A DNA stretch of 64,000 bases, from positions 62,001 to 126,000 of the forward strand of contig JAPFFF010000073.1 in assembly GCA_039105265.1 (NCBI GenBank), read 5' to 3'. The stretch is from Tritrichomonas musculus. Taxonomy: Eukaryota; Parabasalia; Tritrichomonadida; Tritrichomonadidae. The first letter of the stretch is position 1. Each line of letters opens with the position of its first letter. Below, piece by piece: positions 9,431 through 19,388 of the stretch. The position numbers and the translations under genes are program-made. The notes below the pieces were generated by a model, which saw nothing but the letters and a program-made list of their open reading frames with translations, did not search any database and had not been told where the DNA came from.

Positions 9431-11299
9431 TATTCTTTTATTATTATACCAATCGAGAATTTAATGAATGATGAAAGTCTAATTATTTTTCTATATAACG
9501 AATATATGCCATTCATTCAAATTTACAGATGCCAATAATAGGTTAACTCCATTAACAACTTTTTGTATGCAAGTTGATTTTTACTTTTTCCTCGAAGATT
9601 ATTTTATACTTAAATGGCCAGAAAATAATCAGAGTTATTCGTAATTGTGAGTATTATATCTTTTTTTCTTATCTCAATATTGAGATTATTTTTCAACCTT
9701 TTTCTATTCTTTTATTTTTTTGTAATAACATTTTGATTTATATTACAATTACTCAGTATTCTTATTTTTTTCTTTTTGAAATTTCCTAATATTTCTATTC
9801 GGTATTGCTCTCAATTAAACTTCCTCAAATTATTCGTCCAATTTTAACCTAATGTAATTAGCAAGTTATTACCGCTGTATTTGTTAAATACATAAATAGC
9901 AAATGCTTAGTGCATAGAATATACATCTATATTGGGATTTTGCATACCTTTTTCATTGGACCTAAATATTGATATTATGTAAATTTTGCCTCTTTCTTAT
10001 TTCTTCAATTTTCATTTAAGAGTTTATAGCATGCAATTAATAAAAATGTTATTCATTCTTTAAAATCTTTTTTTATTCTTTAGTTATTAGCTATTCTTCT
10101 TTTTTGTACGTTTACTCAATTCAATTATCTCTCACAATTTCATTCAAATATGGTTCGATAAAATTTTTGCAAAAAAACGTACAAAAATTTCCTCACTTGT
10201 AGGAATTCGGGGGTATTGTGGTAATTATATGTTGTATAAAAACTTATCCTGAATTTACCTCAAGTTGGGAAGAAATAAAGACTTCTCCGTAGTCCCCAAA
10301 CACAAAAATTTAATATCTAAATTGATTCAATTTAAACACGATACTTGGGATTTCTGTTGCTTTAAGTTTTTTTGCAGATAAATTGCCTTTGCCAAGAATA
10401 TCATTGCATGATGCTGAATTTTATTTTATTTTTTTATTATCAGAATGCTATTAGGTTTGTTCTTTTTACAATCATTATTCAAAAATATTCACATGATATT
10501 AACTATTTTATCAATGTAAATAAAAGAGAAAGAACTGCTTTAAAACAAATTACTTTGTCTTTTAGTTCTAAATGAATTTTTATGTTTACTCACTTTGTTA
10601 TTTATCTTCAAATAAAACAGGACTAATAAAAGAACAATAAGACTTCTTTTTTGAAACTATATCAGATATTAGAATGCATTTATGTTCAAGTTACAAAGAA
10701 CAAAGCCATATTTAATGCAGTTTTCCCAACATTGAATATTAAATTTTGTAGTAAACGAATAATATCTAGAAAATATACAAATTCATCTTTTGAAAAACCA
10801 GAATTTTTCATTTCATATCCTAATATCGCAAAATTGTGAAAATTAGTAAATTCATGAATTCCATTTTCTAGAATAATTTGATTTATTTTTTCTAATGGAA
10901 TATAAGAGAGAGTAATTATATGAGAATCGGTTTGATTTGATGCATACTATTATTTATTTTCTTTTTCGATAAAAATAATCCATTTTGTGTGTTAATTTGA
11001 TTCTAATTGTAACTTGACCAAAGAATCCAATGAATGGGCCCAAAATTGAGAATAAAAGTGTGAAATCCGGATTGAATTGAAACTTGATGATATCCATTGA
11101 CATTTCATTCAGTTGATATCTTTTTTCAATACATTTGTGTAATTCTTGATAATAATTTCTAACAATACAACTTACTTTACATGAAAAAAATGAATTTTAC
11201 ACCAAATGAATTTATTATCCAATTGAATGCCATGCTAACGATTGGAAAGAATAATTTTAAATAAACCAATAAATATAAACTTTTTCTATAGTTTTTAAA
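9429..11299. other. intergenic, no gene seen
   Basis: AT-rich DNA with frequent stops in all frames. A short inverted pair, TTTTTGTACGTTT at 10,101 and AAACGTACAAAAA at 10,175, could form a hairpin. Nothing else supports a feature. Confidence 0.5.
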
Positions 11300-11309
11300 C
11301 GGAGCTAGT

Positions 11310-11455
11310 TATATTCTGCTGATGAGACAGGTTCATCCTCTGTAAATGAGCGTAGGAGTGAGACTAACGCCCCAAGACCAGTGATAGCGGTTGACGGCCC
11401 ATACCCGTCCACACGGGGAGGGGGTCGGTGGGGGGATTTTTGACGCGAAGGGTAA
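11310..11455. ncRNA. GC-rich island, possible structured RNA or rRNA-derived piece
   Basis: About 140 bases that are markedly richer in G and C than everything within several kb (for example GACGGCCCATACCCGTCC, with CCCGTCCACACGGGG able to fold). In AT-rich genomes such islands are often RNA genes or inserted RNA pieces. The plus strand contains GAGACAGGTT, a segment also found in the conserved 3' region of large-subunit rRNA, but the following bases do not obviously continue that match. It encodes no convincing protein. Candidates are an rRNA fragment, another structured RNA, or the end of an old transposon. Confidence 0.3.
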
Positions 11456-11658
11456 AAATCGTGGCAAATATTTAACTACTAATTACCAATTTATGGTATG
11501 AAAAAACTGGTCATTTTCAATACTTTTTTATATAAAAATTGGTCAATTTGAGAGACCAACCGAAAATTCAATTATATCCATAAAATACAAATAGCATTTG
11601 TTAAAATCGATAACATTGCTTATGAAATAAAATTTTGACAAAATTCAATTTTGAATTA

Positions 11659-11933
11659 CCGTAATTCCAATAATCTCAGACATATAGAAAAATCCTCAAA
11701 CATTTTAGAGAAAACTCACTGAAAGACTTTCAATTTTTTTTCAAAAAACTTTCAAAATTCCTACTTTTTCAATGAAAAATAAAAAGGTCAAATATCATTG
11801 TCTATTCAAATCATTGAACAAATATACTCTTAAAATAATTCTAAAAATTGAATAAATTCTTTCAAATAATTAACATATATAAGGAAAAATGTCTGAGATT
11901 AATTGAATATATCTGAGATTTTTGGAATTACGG
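11659..11933. mobile_element. TA-flanked MITE, 275 bp
   Basis: Inverted ends CCGTAATTCCAATAATCTCA (left) and TGAGATTTTTGGAATTACGG (right), with TA immediately outside both (11,657-11,658 and 11,934-11,935). The arms differ at a few positions, so this copy is older than the MULE MITE. No coding capacity. The TA duplication indicates a Tc1/mariner-type non-autonomous element. Confidence 0.75.
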
Positions 11934-12054
11934 TAAACTATGTTTTTTAATTATTACCTTATTCACAAAAAAATTGAGAGTTTTTAATTCATTTTTTCTA
12001 TGAGTTTTCAGAAAGTAGGACGATTAGTAGGGACAAATTTTTTTTTTAAAAATA

Positions 12055-12438
12055 AACTCTGACTATTAATTTTCGACATAACGAGCAAATAACCGTCAAT
12101 TCACATTCAAAATTGACTAAAAAAACGATAAAGTGTCGAAAATTTTTTGTTTCTCTCAAAGCAATGTATTCAATTTTTGAATTGTTTATTTTTAAATTCA
12201 GAAGTTTATCCGTATTAATATTTTTTAGAATAAGAAATTTACTTATAGAAAAGCATGGCTTTATTGCGATATGGTGAGTCTTATGAGCTAGCAACTCCAT
12301 AAGGATGCTTCACATAATCCTCCAACAGAGGGAGCTTAGCAGAAAGCATATGGATCGCCATCAGGAGATCGTTTTATAAAAAATGATAAATTGAATGCAC
12401 TTTGAAAAATTCAATGTCGAAAATTAATAGTCAAAGTT
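12055..12438. mobile_element. TA-flanked MITE, 384 bp
   Basis: Inverted ends AACTCTGACTATTAATTTTC (left) and GAAAATTAATAGTCAAAGTT (right), about 25 bp with one mismatch, flanked by TA at 12,053-12,054 and 12,439-12,440. The interior has a GC-richer part (about 12,270-12,370) but no convincing gene; an 84-codon minus frame across the left arm is most likely chance. A Tc1/mariner-type non-autonomous element by its TA duplication. Confidence 0.75.
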
Positions 12439-13106
12439 TATCATATCTTTCAATTTTGAGAAGATGAAAATAAAAAAAAAAAAAGAATATAAAAAAGTTT
12501 TTTATTCAGGAAAAATCTATTTTAAATAGCTTTGGGAGCTTTTGAGGGCTAAGCCCAATTGGTTAAGGTAATAGCGGGAGCCTCGACCTGAGATGAATGA
12601 AGGTATTCATGCCTTTATTACTTAAAAAAAAAAATATTTGGGTTTATTCAAATTTCATTCTAAGAAAAAATTCTATAAATTCACACAAATTTGAATATCA
12701 ATTTTTTTCTCTTAAGGTTCTCCTTTCAAATTCATAAGATTAAATTCAATGAGATTTCACAAATAAAATATACATAAATATCGTTTTTAAAAATGAATTA
12801 AAATATAAAATTTATATAGATATATATTTCAAATGATTGAATAAAAATATATTTATGAAATCTTAACGATTTTGTTTTTTTACAGATAGAAATCATAGAA
12901 TTAAAGATTCAATAAAATTTTGAATAAAATGAGATTTAATCGTTGAGGCCAAATATTTTTATTTTTCACCAAAACTTTTTCCGAAAAATGCTCTATTGAA
13001 TTATATATTCTATGAGTTAATTCAATATTGAATAATTTACATTTTTTTAGGGAAGGAGAACCTTAAATAATTTAAATCATTTTTTGAAAAAACAATCGAT
13101 TTCAAA
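12439..13106. other. intergenic with a tRNA-like fragment near 12,548
   Basis: At 12,548-12,577 the sequence GCTAAGCCCAATTGGTTAAG resembles the D-arm (A box) of a tRNA gene, but I cannot pair an acceptor stem or find a convincing B box, so it is at best a tRNA-derived relic. The rest is AT-rich. Confidence 0.3.
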
Positions 13107-14870
13107 ATGACGGATGAGATAACTATCATTAAAAAAGATGTTGATCAATTTCTTGTAAAAAATCAAGAGAATTTCGAAATAATGAAAGAATTTCATGACC
13201 AAGTAGTAAATTTAACACAATTAAATTTTCCAGAAACGATCAAACTAATCAAAGATCATATACATATTTTTTTTAATAGTCATGAAACAACAATGAGCTT
13301 TTTAAACTATATTATACGTGCTTCATTATTTAATTTTAAAAAAGTTGAGCTTGTTCTTGACATTTGCGTTTCATTTAAGGATGAAATTCGTAATGCAGTC
13401 TCAGATTACGAAATCTTGTCAATTTTTGTTTCCTATCATATATCAATAAATTATCTATTTTACAAGCAATTCTTTCCAATTGAGTCCATAGTTCAAAAAG
13501 GGATTCATCATGATCTACTATTTATTAATTTCTTACCAGAGATTGAAGAATACGATCCAGAACTCGCCAAAAAAAGACTTTCAAGAATTCTTCAAAATTC
13601 ACGAAATTCAATGGTAAAAAAGCTTTATGAAATCGTCCAAAAAGATCCACAAGAACACGTTATAAACAGATCCAAATTGTACCATCCATCAACTTTACAC
13701 AAATCGATCAGAGAAGACGATATCGAAACGTTTCAATCGTTGCTTTACAAGAACAATTACAATGTGAATTCAGTCATCGATTTCTCAATCTATGAAAGGA
13801 CACAGACAGTAGATCCCGACCTGTCATTGATACAAGTAGCGGCCACTTATGGAGCAATTAAGATATTCAAATTTCTGTGGATACAGGCCGATATAAAACC
13901 GCCAAAAAACATCCTTCTTTACGCCTTTTTCGGAGGCAACAATGAAATCATCCATCTTTGCGAGGAGAAGTTTCCCGACAAGAAGGCCATTCTGCAGACA
14001 ATTTATCTGAACAGGCTTGACTTTCTCGACTATTACATTGAGAACTTCTCATATCAGCTTGAAGAGACAAATGAAGACGTTAAAAATGCTCTCAAAAAGT
14101 TTGAAATAAAAGAAGATGAAGAAAGTGACACTTTTTATATGGATTTGAATGTGGAACAATTGTATGCTGCCGTTGACTATTACACGGTTCCGGTGATTCA
14201 ATCCACTTTACCAAAGATTTGTTTCATTATCAGAAATATTGAATTGGATAACGTACTCTCTCAAAATTTGAAAGAAAAATTGCTCGAAGCAGCTTTTTTT
14301 CATATCAATTTGTTCGAGTTCTTTTTCACTCAAAGGGACCCAAGTAAAGATCCTAAAGATTGCGATGCTTATTTTCAATGCCTTGACAAAGCTGTTCTTT
14401 ACATGGCATTCGATGCATTCAAATTTTTATTCAATAAATTGAATGGAAATATTAATTATCATGAAATCTTCTCAAATTCAATCTATTACTCAAATTTGAT
14501 GGTCACAAATTACTTGCTAGATTGGCAGATCGACGAATTGGAGAAGGAAACAAAAAATACACATGTTTATTCTGATATTGCTAATTCAATTTCGATAAAT
14601 TTGCTCATTAAACAAATTTTGACTTATGATGAAGAAATAATAGTGAAAATGATCAAATTGTATAACTTCTTTGGTAATGATGAAGATGTTTCATTTTTCG
14701 TTAATTATTTGGATAAAAATGCAACTACGAAAATGATCTTGAGCCTCTTTAAGAAAATCATACCTCTTTTGGAAAATGACGTGCTAGAACAGATGGCAGA
14801 TGAATTCATAAATTTAAATGATGATGTAGCAAATTTCATTAAAGATCATCTACGCATTGATGCAATTTAA
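13107..14870 (+). CDS. DUF3447 (ankyrin-like) protein
   Basis: An intact 587-residue frame of the large trichomonad DUF3447 family, which are helical-repeat proteins related to ankyrin proteins. Family hallmarks are the helical N-terminal region and the central blocks LYHPSTLHKSIREDD (about 191-205), LIQVAATYGAIKIFKFLW (about 236-253) and LLYAFFGGNNEIIHLCEE (about 266-283). No membrane segment or signal peptide, so probably cytosolic. The C-terminal ~250 residues are helical without clear ankyrin consensus. The gene at 19,389 is a divergent relative with the same layout. Members are thought to act as protein-interaction scaffolds, but no partner can be named. Confidence 0.8.
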   Translation: MTDEITIIKKDVDQFLVKNQENFEIMKEFHDQVVNLTQLNFPETIKLIKDHIHIFFNSHETTMSFLNYIIRASLFNFKKVELVLDICVSFKDEIRNAVSDYEILSIFVSYHISINYLFYKQFFPIESIVQKGIHHDLLFINFLPEIEEYDPELAKKRLSRILQNSRNSMVKKLYEIVQKDPQEHVINRSKLYHPSTLHKSIREDDIETFQSLLYKNNYNVNSVIDFSIYERTQTVDPDLSLIQVAATYGAIKIFKFLWIQADIKPPKNILLYAFFGGNNEIIHLCEEKFPDKKAILQTIYLNRLDFLDYYIENFSYQLEETNEDVKNALKKFEIKEDEESDTFYMDLNVEQLYAAVDYYTVPVIQSTLPKICFIIRNIELDNVLSQNLKEKLLEAAFFHINLFEFFFTQRDPSKDPKDCDAYFQCLDKAVLYMAFDAFKFLFNKLNGNINYHEIFSNSIYYSNLMVTNYLLDWQIDELEKETKNTHVYSDIANSISINLLIKQILTYDEEIIVKMIKLYNFFGNDEDVSFFVNYLDKNATTKMILSLFKKIIPLLENDVLEQMADEFINLNDDVANFIKDHLRIDAI

Positions 14871-15085
14871 CATTGAAAAAAGTGAATCATCTTACTTTCT
14901 AAACCCAAAAGGCTTAAAATTTAAAAATATTTTTCCCCCCTAATCTCTTATGTAATTTTAAGTATCAATAATTTGGTATAATCATAGAATTATAATAAGA
15001 TTATTATACCAAACTAATCCTTTGAAACTATAACTATAATTAAATTTTCAACAGTTCAAATTATACCTTCTAATGGTAACCTAAA
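14871..15085. other. 3' flank with a short palindrome
   Basis: TTGGTATAATC and GATTATTATACCAA (14,973-15,012) form a hairpin just after the DUF3447 gene. It could be a 3'-end structure or a small repeat. Confidence 0.35.
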
Positions 15086-16500
15086 AAAATGGACCCGACC
15101 CGTTTTTTTCGTGTAGGGTAATTACCCGATTATTTTTCTTTAATTATTCATTTAATTTATAATAATAAATAATAATTATTAATTTTGTTCATTAAAAATT
15201 TTGATTTCTTGATATCTGATTCAAACTTTAAGGGAAATTTTCCTCTGAAAAAGCTGATATAAATTCAATTTCAATTTTTTTTTGATATTATAAAAAAGTC
15301 GTACAACTAAATTGAATAAAAAATAAAATTAAATAAATTTATATTTATCTTAATAAATAATTTATTTAATAATTATAATATATAATTTTTATATTTTATA
15401 TCCAATATTATAAAATGTAATGGTTGAAATAAAGACTTTAATTAAAATTCAATATATATCGATTACTTATATATTTGCATCATTTAAAAAATATAGATGT
15501 CATTTGAATGGGTATACTATGTGTTATACAAATAATATTTTACTTTTTGACGAAATCCTTCATTAACTGAAATATTAGACTTTTTATATTTATGAAACCA
15601 ATCAACTAAATCTTCATTTTTAGAAAAAACTGACATTTGATTTAGATTGAAATTCAAATATATTAGAAAGTAAATGCATATAAATAAAATTGTATTTTTC
15701 ATTTGGCTCCTGTAACGTCCAATTTTTTTAAAATCATCATTTAATAATTCAACAAATTCACTTTTTCTGCATTTTTAGCTAAAAAATGAATTTTTTTTTC
15801 AATAATAATAACTATTTTTATATAACACTTAATGTTTTAAAAGCATATAAAAAGATATCAAAAGAATTAATGATTAGAATAAATTATATAAAAAGTTATC
15901 GCTATTCTAAATTTTTATAAAGTGTTATAAAATTCTTATCAAAAATAATTAAAATAAATTGAGATAAAATACTCAAATTTATTTTCTGAAGAAAATTTAA
16001 TATATACTTATATCCTTTTAGTTTTTATTTTAATTTGAATTTTGTACGATGCAAATATTTATAAAACTGATTATTATTATAATAATAAAATATAATTAGT
16101 TTAAACAAACCAATCATTGAGTTTTACTGTTAAAATTCAGTTGTACGACCTTTTTATAATATTACATTTATTATTTTATTCTAAACCCAACAAATAACAT
16201 AATTAATATTAAATTTTCATATTATGATTATTATTCCATAAAAAAAAAAAGAAAAATTTTGGAATCACTTAAATTGATATCATCCAAACATTTGATATTG
16301 AAGCAAATTGCATCTCAAATATTATCAATAGAATATCTGATAATAATAATAATATCATTAAAGAAATGGTCTGGTAAAAATTTACCATCTTTATAAATGG
16401 CCGGGTAAATTTTACCTTTAGGAAATAGGGTATTTTCCTACCCAGGTAAAAAATGACCATACCCAAGAAGGACCTGTAAAAAGGGGTCGGGTAGGTACCG
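15085..16500. repeat. degraded inverted-repeat element(s) with GGTAA/TTACC palindromes
   Basis: The left part has GGACCCGACCCGTTTTTTT and GGGTAATTACCC (about 15,090-15,128). The right part, read on the other strand, has CTACCCGACCCCTTTTT and several small palindromes (GGTAAAAATTTACC, GGGTAAATTTTACC; 16,370-16,490). A second, inner pair, TATTATAAAAAAGTCGTAC at about 15,287 and GTACGACCTTTTTATAATA at about 16,142, forms better-matched ~30-bp arms. I read this as one or two old non-autonomous transposons. Boundaries are approximate and no target duplication is clear. Confidence 0.45.
15517..15702 (-). pseudogene. 5' fragment resembling a papain-type cysteine protease propeptide
   Basis: Sixty-one residues: a hydrophobic signal-peptide-like start (about 1-22) followed by EDLVDWFHKYKKSNISVNEG, which has the spacing of the I29 inhibitor propeptide (Phe/Trp, Tyr-x-K, then a basic helix) of cathepsin L-type proteases. 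The frame ends before any catalytic domain and nothing downstream resembles one, so if the reading is right this is a gene fragment. It lies inside the inverted-repeat region. The match is short and the call is weak. Confidence 0.3.
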
Positions 16501-16603
16501 CTTTCAAGGTCTAGTTCAAATCAATATTTTTCCATGGGAAAAAATTTGAATTGTGGAAAAAAAAATTGAATTAATTATACAAAATGGGAAAAAAGCTTTG
16601 AAA

Positions 16604-17269
16604 ATGGAAAATTTTTTTTTAATTGAGATTACTTCATTATTATTAATGCTTGGTCAGAAAAAAAAACCTTACCGAAGTTATAAGCTACCTAATAATTTTG
16701 AGTCATTTAATGACTTATCATCAAAAGAGGCAGCTAACATGGATCGAAGATACATGAACAAATTTATTAAGCCAATAGTAGATTATCTTTGTGGAGAAAA
16801 CATTTTAGAATATCAAAATTTTACAGAGCTGTTCAAAAAATATAAACTAAAATCAGAAGATATTATTAAATTTATAAATTCATTTGAATACTTCATTAAT
16901 TCACAAAGGAACCAAAAGAAGATAAATTGGCTTAAAGTACGAGAAATAAGAAAATCAAATTTCTGCGAAAAAAATATTATTATTAACAGACTAGTTCATG
17001 AATATCATGATGATATTTATCTATTTATTTCAAATCACTTCCAATTAAATTATCCAAATATGCAAAATTTTCAAAAGTTCAAAGAAGATTTTGAAAAAAA
17101 AGTTGAAGATCTTATTAAACAAAGTGAAAGCAAAAAGTTATCATTAAAATCAGAGCAATTCAGTGATCCAGAACCATCTGAAAATGATATTATTGAAGTA
17201 AAACAAACAAAAGAAAAAGTGATATATGTTACTCAACAATATGTTAAAAAAATTATTATTTTAAAATGA
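16604..17269 (+). CDS. hypothetical Lys-rich protein
   Basis: From the first ATG in frame (about 16,604) about 222 residues are encoded; an upstream extension to 16,553 exists only from a non-ATG start. The protein is helical, rich in Lys, Asn and Phe, and has no signal peptide or membrane segment. Its N-terminal part has KPYRSYKLPNNFESFNDLSS and the C-terminal ~50 residues are charged (coiled-coil-like), ending abruptly in hydrophobic residues. It begins about 100 bases after the inverted-repeat region. I do not recognise it; a truncated gene is possible. Confidence 0.45.
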   Translation: MENFFLIEITSLLLMLGQKKKPYRSYKLPNNFESFNDLSSKEAANMDRRYMNKFIKPIVDYLCGENILEYQNFTELFKKYKLKSEDIIKFINSFEYFINSQRNQKKINWLKVREIRKSNFCEKNIIINRLVHEYHDDIYLFISNHFQLNYPNMQNFQKFKEDFEKKVEDLIKQSESKKLSLKSEQFSDPEPSENDIIEVKQTKEKVIYVTQQYVKKIIILK

Positions 17270-17658
17270 AAAATTGTTATATAAATTAAAATTTAGTTAC
17301 AAAATTAGATTATTTGCACTTTTTTTTGGTGGAATTGATATCATTATTGGGGATTTTAAAAAAACTAATCGAGGAATTTGGGTTTCTCAAACTTAATAAT
17401 TTACTTTTTCTGTTTTTGATCGTATTTTGAATGAACTTTTATTCACTCCTAAAAATAATTAAAATTATCATAAAAAATTAAAAAAAAATATATATCATAA
17501 ATTTATATACATTTAAACTATAAAGAAAAATTACTTCTTATAAATTAGGATCAATTTTTATCATATTTGCATTAAGATATCAACACAACTTTTGAAAATT
17601 TTTATAAAATAAACTATTGAAATTTTGAATTAATAATTCAAATTTTAAAATTTTATAA
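17270..17658. other. intergenic, no gene seen
   Basis: AT-rich DNA without a coding pattern. A TATAAATG context lies directly before the ATG at 17,659. Confidence 0.5.
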
Positions 17659-19001
17659 ATGTCTGATAGTAAAATAAATTATTGTCTGAGCACTGACAAT
17701 GCTAAAAATGTTCCATTTGACAAATATGAAAAAATTTCACATTTATTTTAAACGGAAAACGATATGAAACAAGCCGTTTTGTTGCCGATATTTTATCACC
17801 AATTGTTTGTAACTGGCATTATAAAGATGAAACATTAGATGAATTTACTCTCAATATAACATCAAAAGACGATTCCCAAACGTCCAGTGACGATTCATTC
17901 CAAACTTTTCTCCAAATAATTAATTTCATCCCAACTGAGCTTGATGCCAATCAATGCCAAAAATACGGCCAATATTTCTTACAACTTGGCAACATTGACG
18001 AATACCTGCGACTCTGTCCAGAATATTTCGATAATTTGACTTCCAACAATATCATCGACCGTTTAATTTTTATTACAGGCACAATCAAAGCCAGCAGAAG
18101 AGAAAACGAGCCTTTCAAATTAACAGAAAAGATTAACATGATGATTGAATATGCTGCTGAGCATTTCAGTGAAATTCCACAAGAAAAGCTCAAAATGATC
18201 GAATATGATATCCTCGAAGCAATCATCAAAAACAAGAAACTTCGCCTGGATGATGAAGACTCGCTTCTTCATCTTATTATTGAGCTATATGAAGAAAACA
18301 GAAAGTACTCTTCACTTTTTGAATATGTTGAATTCGAGCATTTAAAAAGTGACAGCGTGAAAGAATTCATCGACCATTTTGACATTGAATATTTAAGCAG
18401 TGGAACATGGAGATCAATCTGCGAGCGACTAATTCAGCCATGCGAAGCACCAAATGAAAATCAACGTTACTTTTGCAAATGTGAAGTGTTTTTGCACAAA
18501 GAAGACGACGAATTCAGAGGCATCATGCATCACCTGACTGACCAAACTGGCGGAAACATCCACGATAACGGAACAATAGAAATCACATCAAATTCTGTTT
18601 ACCATAATGATTTACCAAGAAACATCGTTGACTATCAAAACAACAATTTATATCAAACAGATAACAAGGAGAATTCTGAAATTTGCTTTGATTTCAAGGA
18701 CAGTGAAATTCAGATCACCAGCTACTCACTGAAATCATGCAACTGGAGTAAAAATACAAATCATTTGAGAAGCTGGGTTGTTGAAGTGTCAAACGATAGG
18801 AAGAAGTGGGAAGAGATTGACAGGCATGAGAACGAAGCTAGCTTGAATGGACCAAATTTGATTGCAACATTCAATGCAAAAGAAGTGAAATCATTTTCAC
18901 GGTTTGTTCGACTCAGACAAACTGGAGTGTGCTGGAATAATAGTAATTATTATACTGGAATTGCTGCAATTGAGTTTTATGGGAAATTGAAGCGGCATTA
19001 G
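17659..19001 (+). pseudogene. BTB-like plus F5/8 type C protein with one frameshift
   Basis: The ATG at 17,659 opens a frame that reaches the A6 run at 17,729-17,734; from there the gene continues one base out of frame to 19,001. Residues after the shift read FTFILNGKRYETSRFVADIL, a BTB-like start typical of trichomonad proteins. A helical BACK-like region follows, and then an F5/8 type C domain with RSWVVEVSNDRKKWEEID and RFVRLRQTGVCWNN. The full product would be about 445 residues. The only break I see is at the homopolymer, so either this is a young pseudogene or the run length is a consensus error. The gene at the window start is a paralogue. BTB domains usually mediate dimerisation or ubiquitin-ligase recruitment; the target is unknown. 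Confidence 0.75.
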
Positions 19002-19388
19002 ACTTTTTTTTCAAATACTTATTAAAAAAGTAATATTTTTATAATTTATGAATTCGTTTTTAATTTTTTAAAAAAGAGTTTTATACCAACCTGATTTGTG
19101 CAATTTGCAAATCATATTTTTTTTTATTCTTTGCGTTGGAATTTTATTATCTAATTCTTTCTTTATCCTATTAACTGAGCATTAGTTATAATTATATAAT
19201 TTTGAATTTCCTATTGAGATCATATTAAGCATTTACAGAATCATTTAAATTTAAACCAACAATTCCAATTATTTGAATTTAAGAATATGTTTGATAAGTA
19301 TTTTAATTCTCCAACGGAATATAAAAAGAAAATATTATTCAGAAAGAAAACATAAGAAATTGAGAACATAAATGGTCAAACATTATAA

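Noticed and set aside
11318-11348. CTGATGAG followed by a short stem, like a hammerhead ribozyme core
   Set aside because: The required GAAA after stem II is absent (AAAT instead) and no matching cleavage-side stem is visible.
12046-12300. 84-codon minus-strand frame
   Set aside because: Overlaps the left inverted repeat of a TA-flanked MITE; composition is non-coding.
12548-12620. possible complete tRNA or SINE head
   Set aside because: The D-arm-like words are there, but no acceptor stem, anticodon stem or B box can be paired, and no repeat copies are visible in the window.
16269-16466. 65-codon minus-strand frame
   Set aside because: Lies in the palindrome cluster; likely chance.
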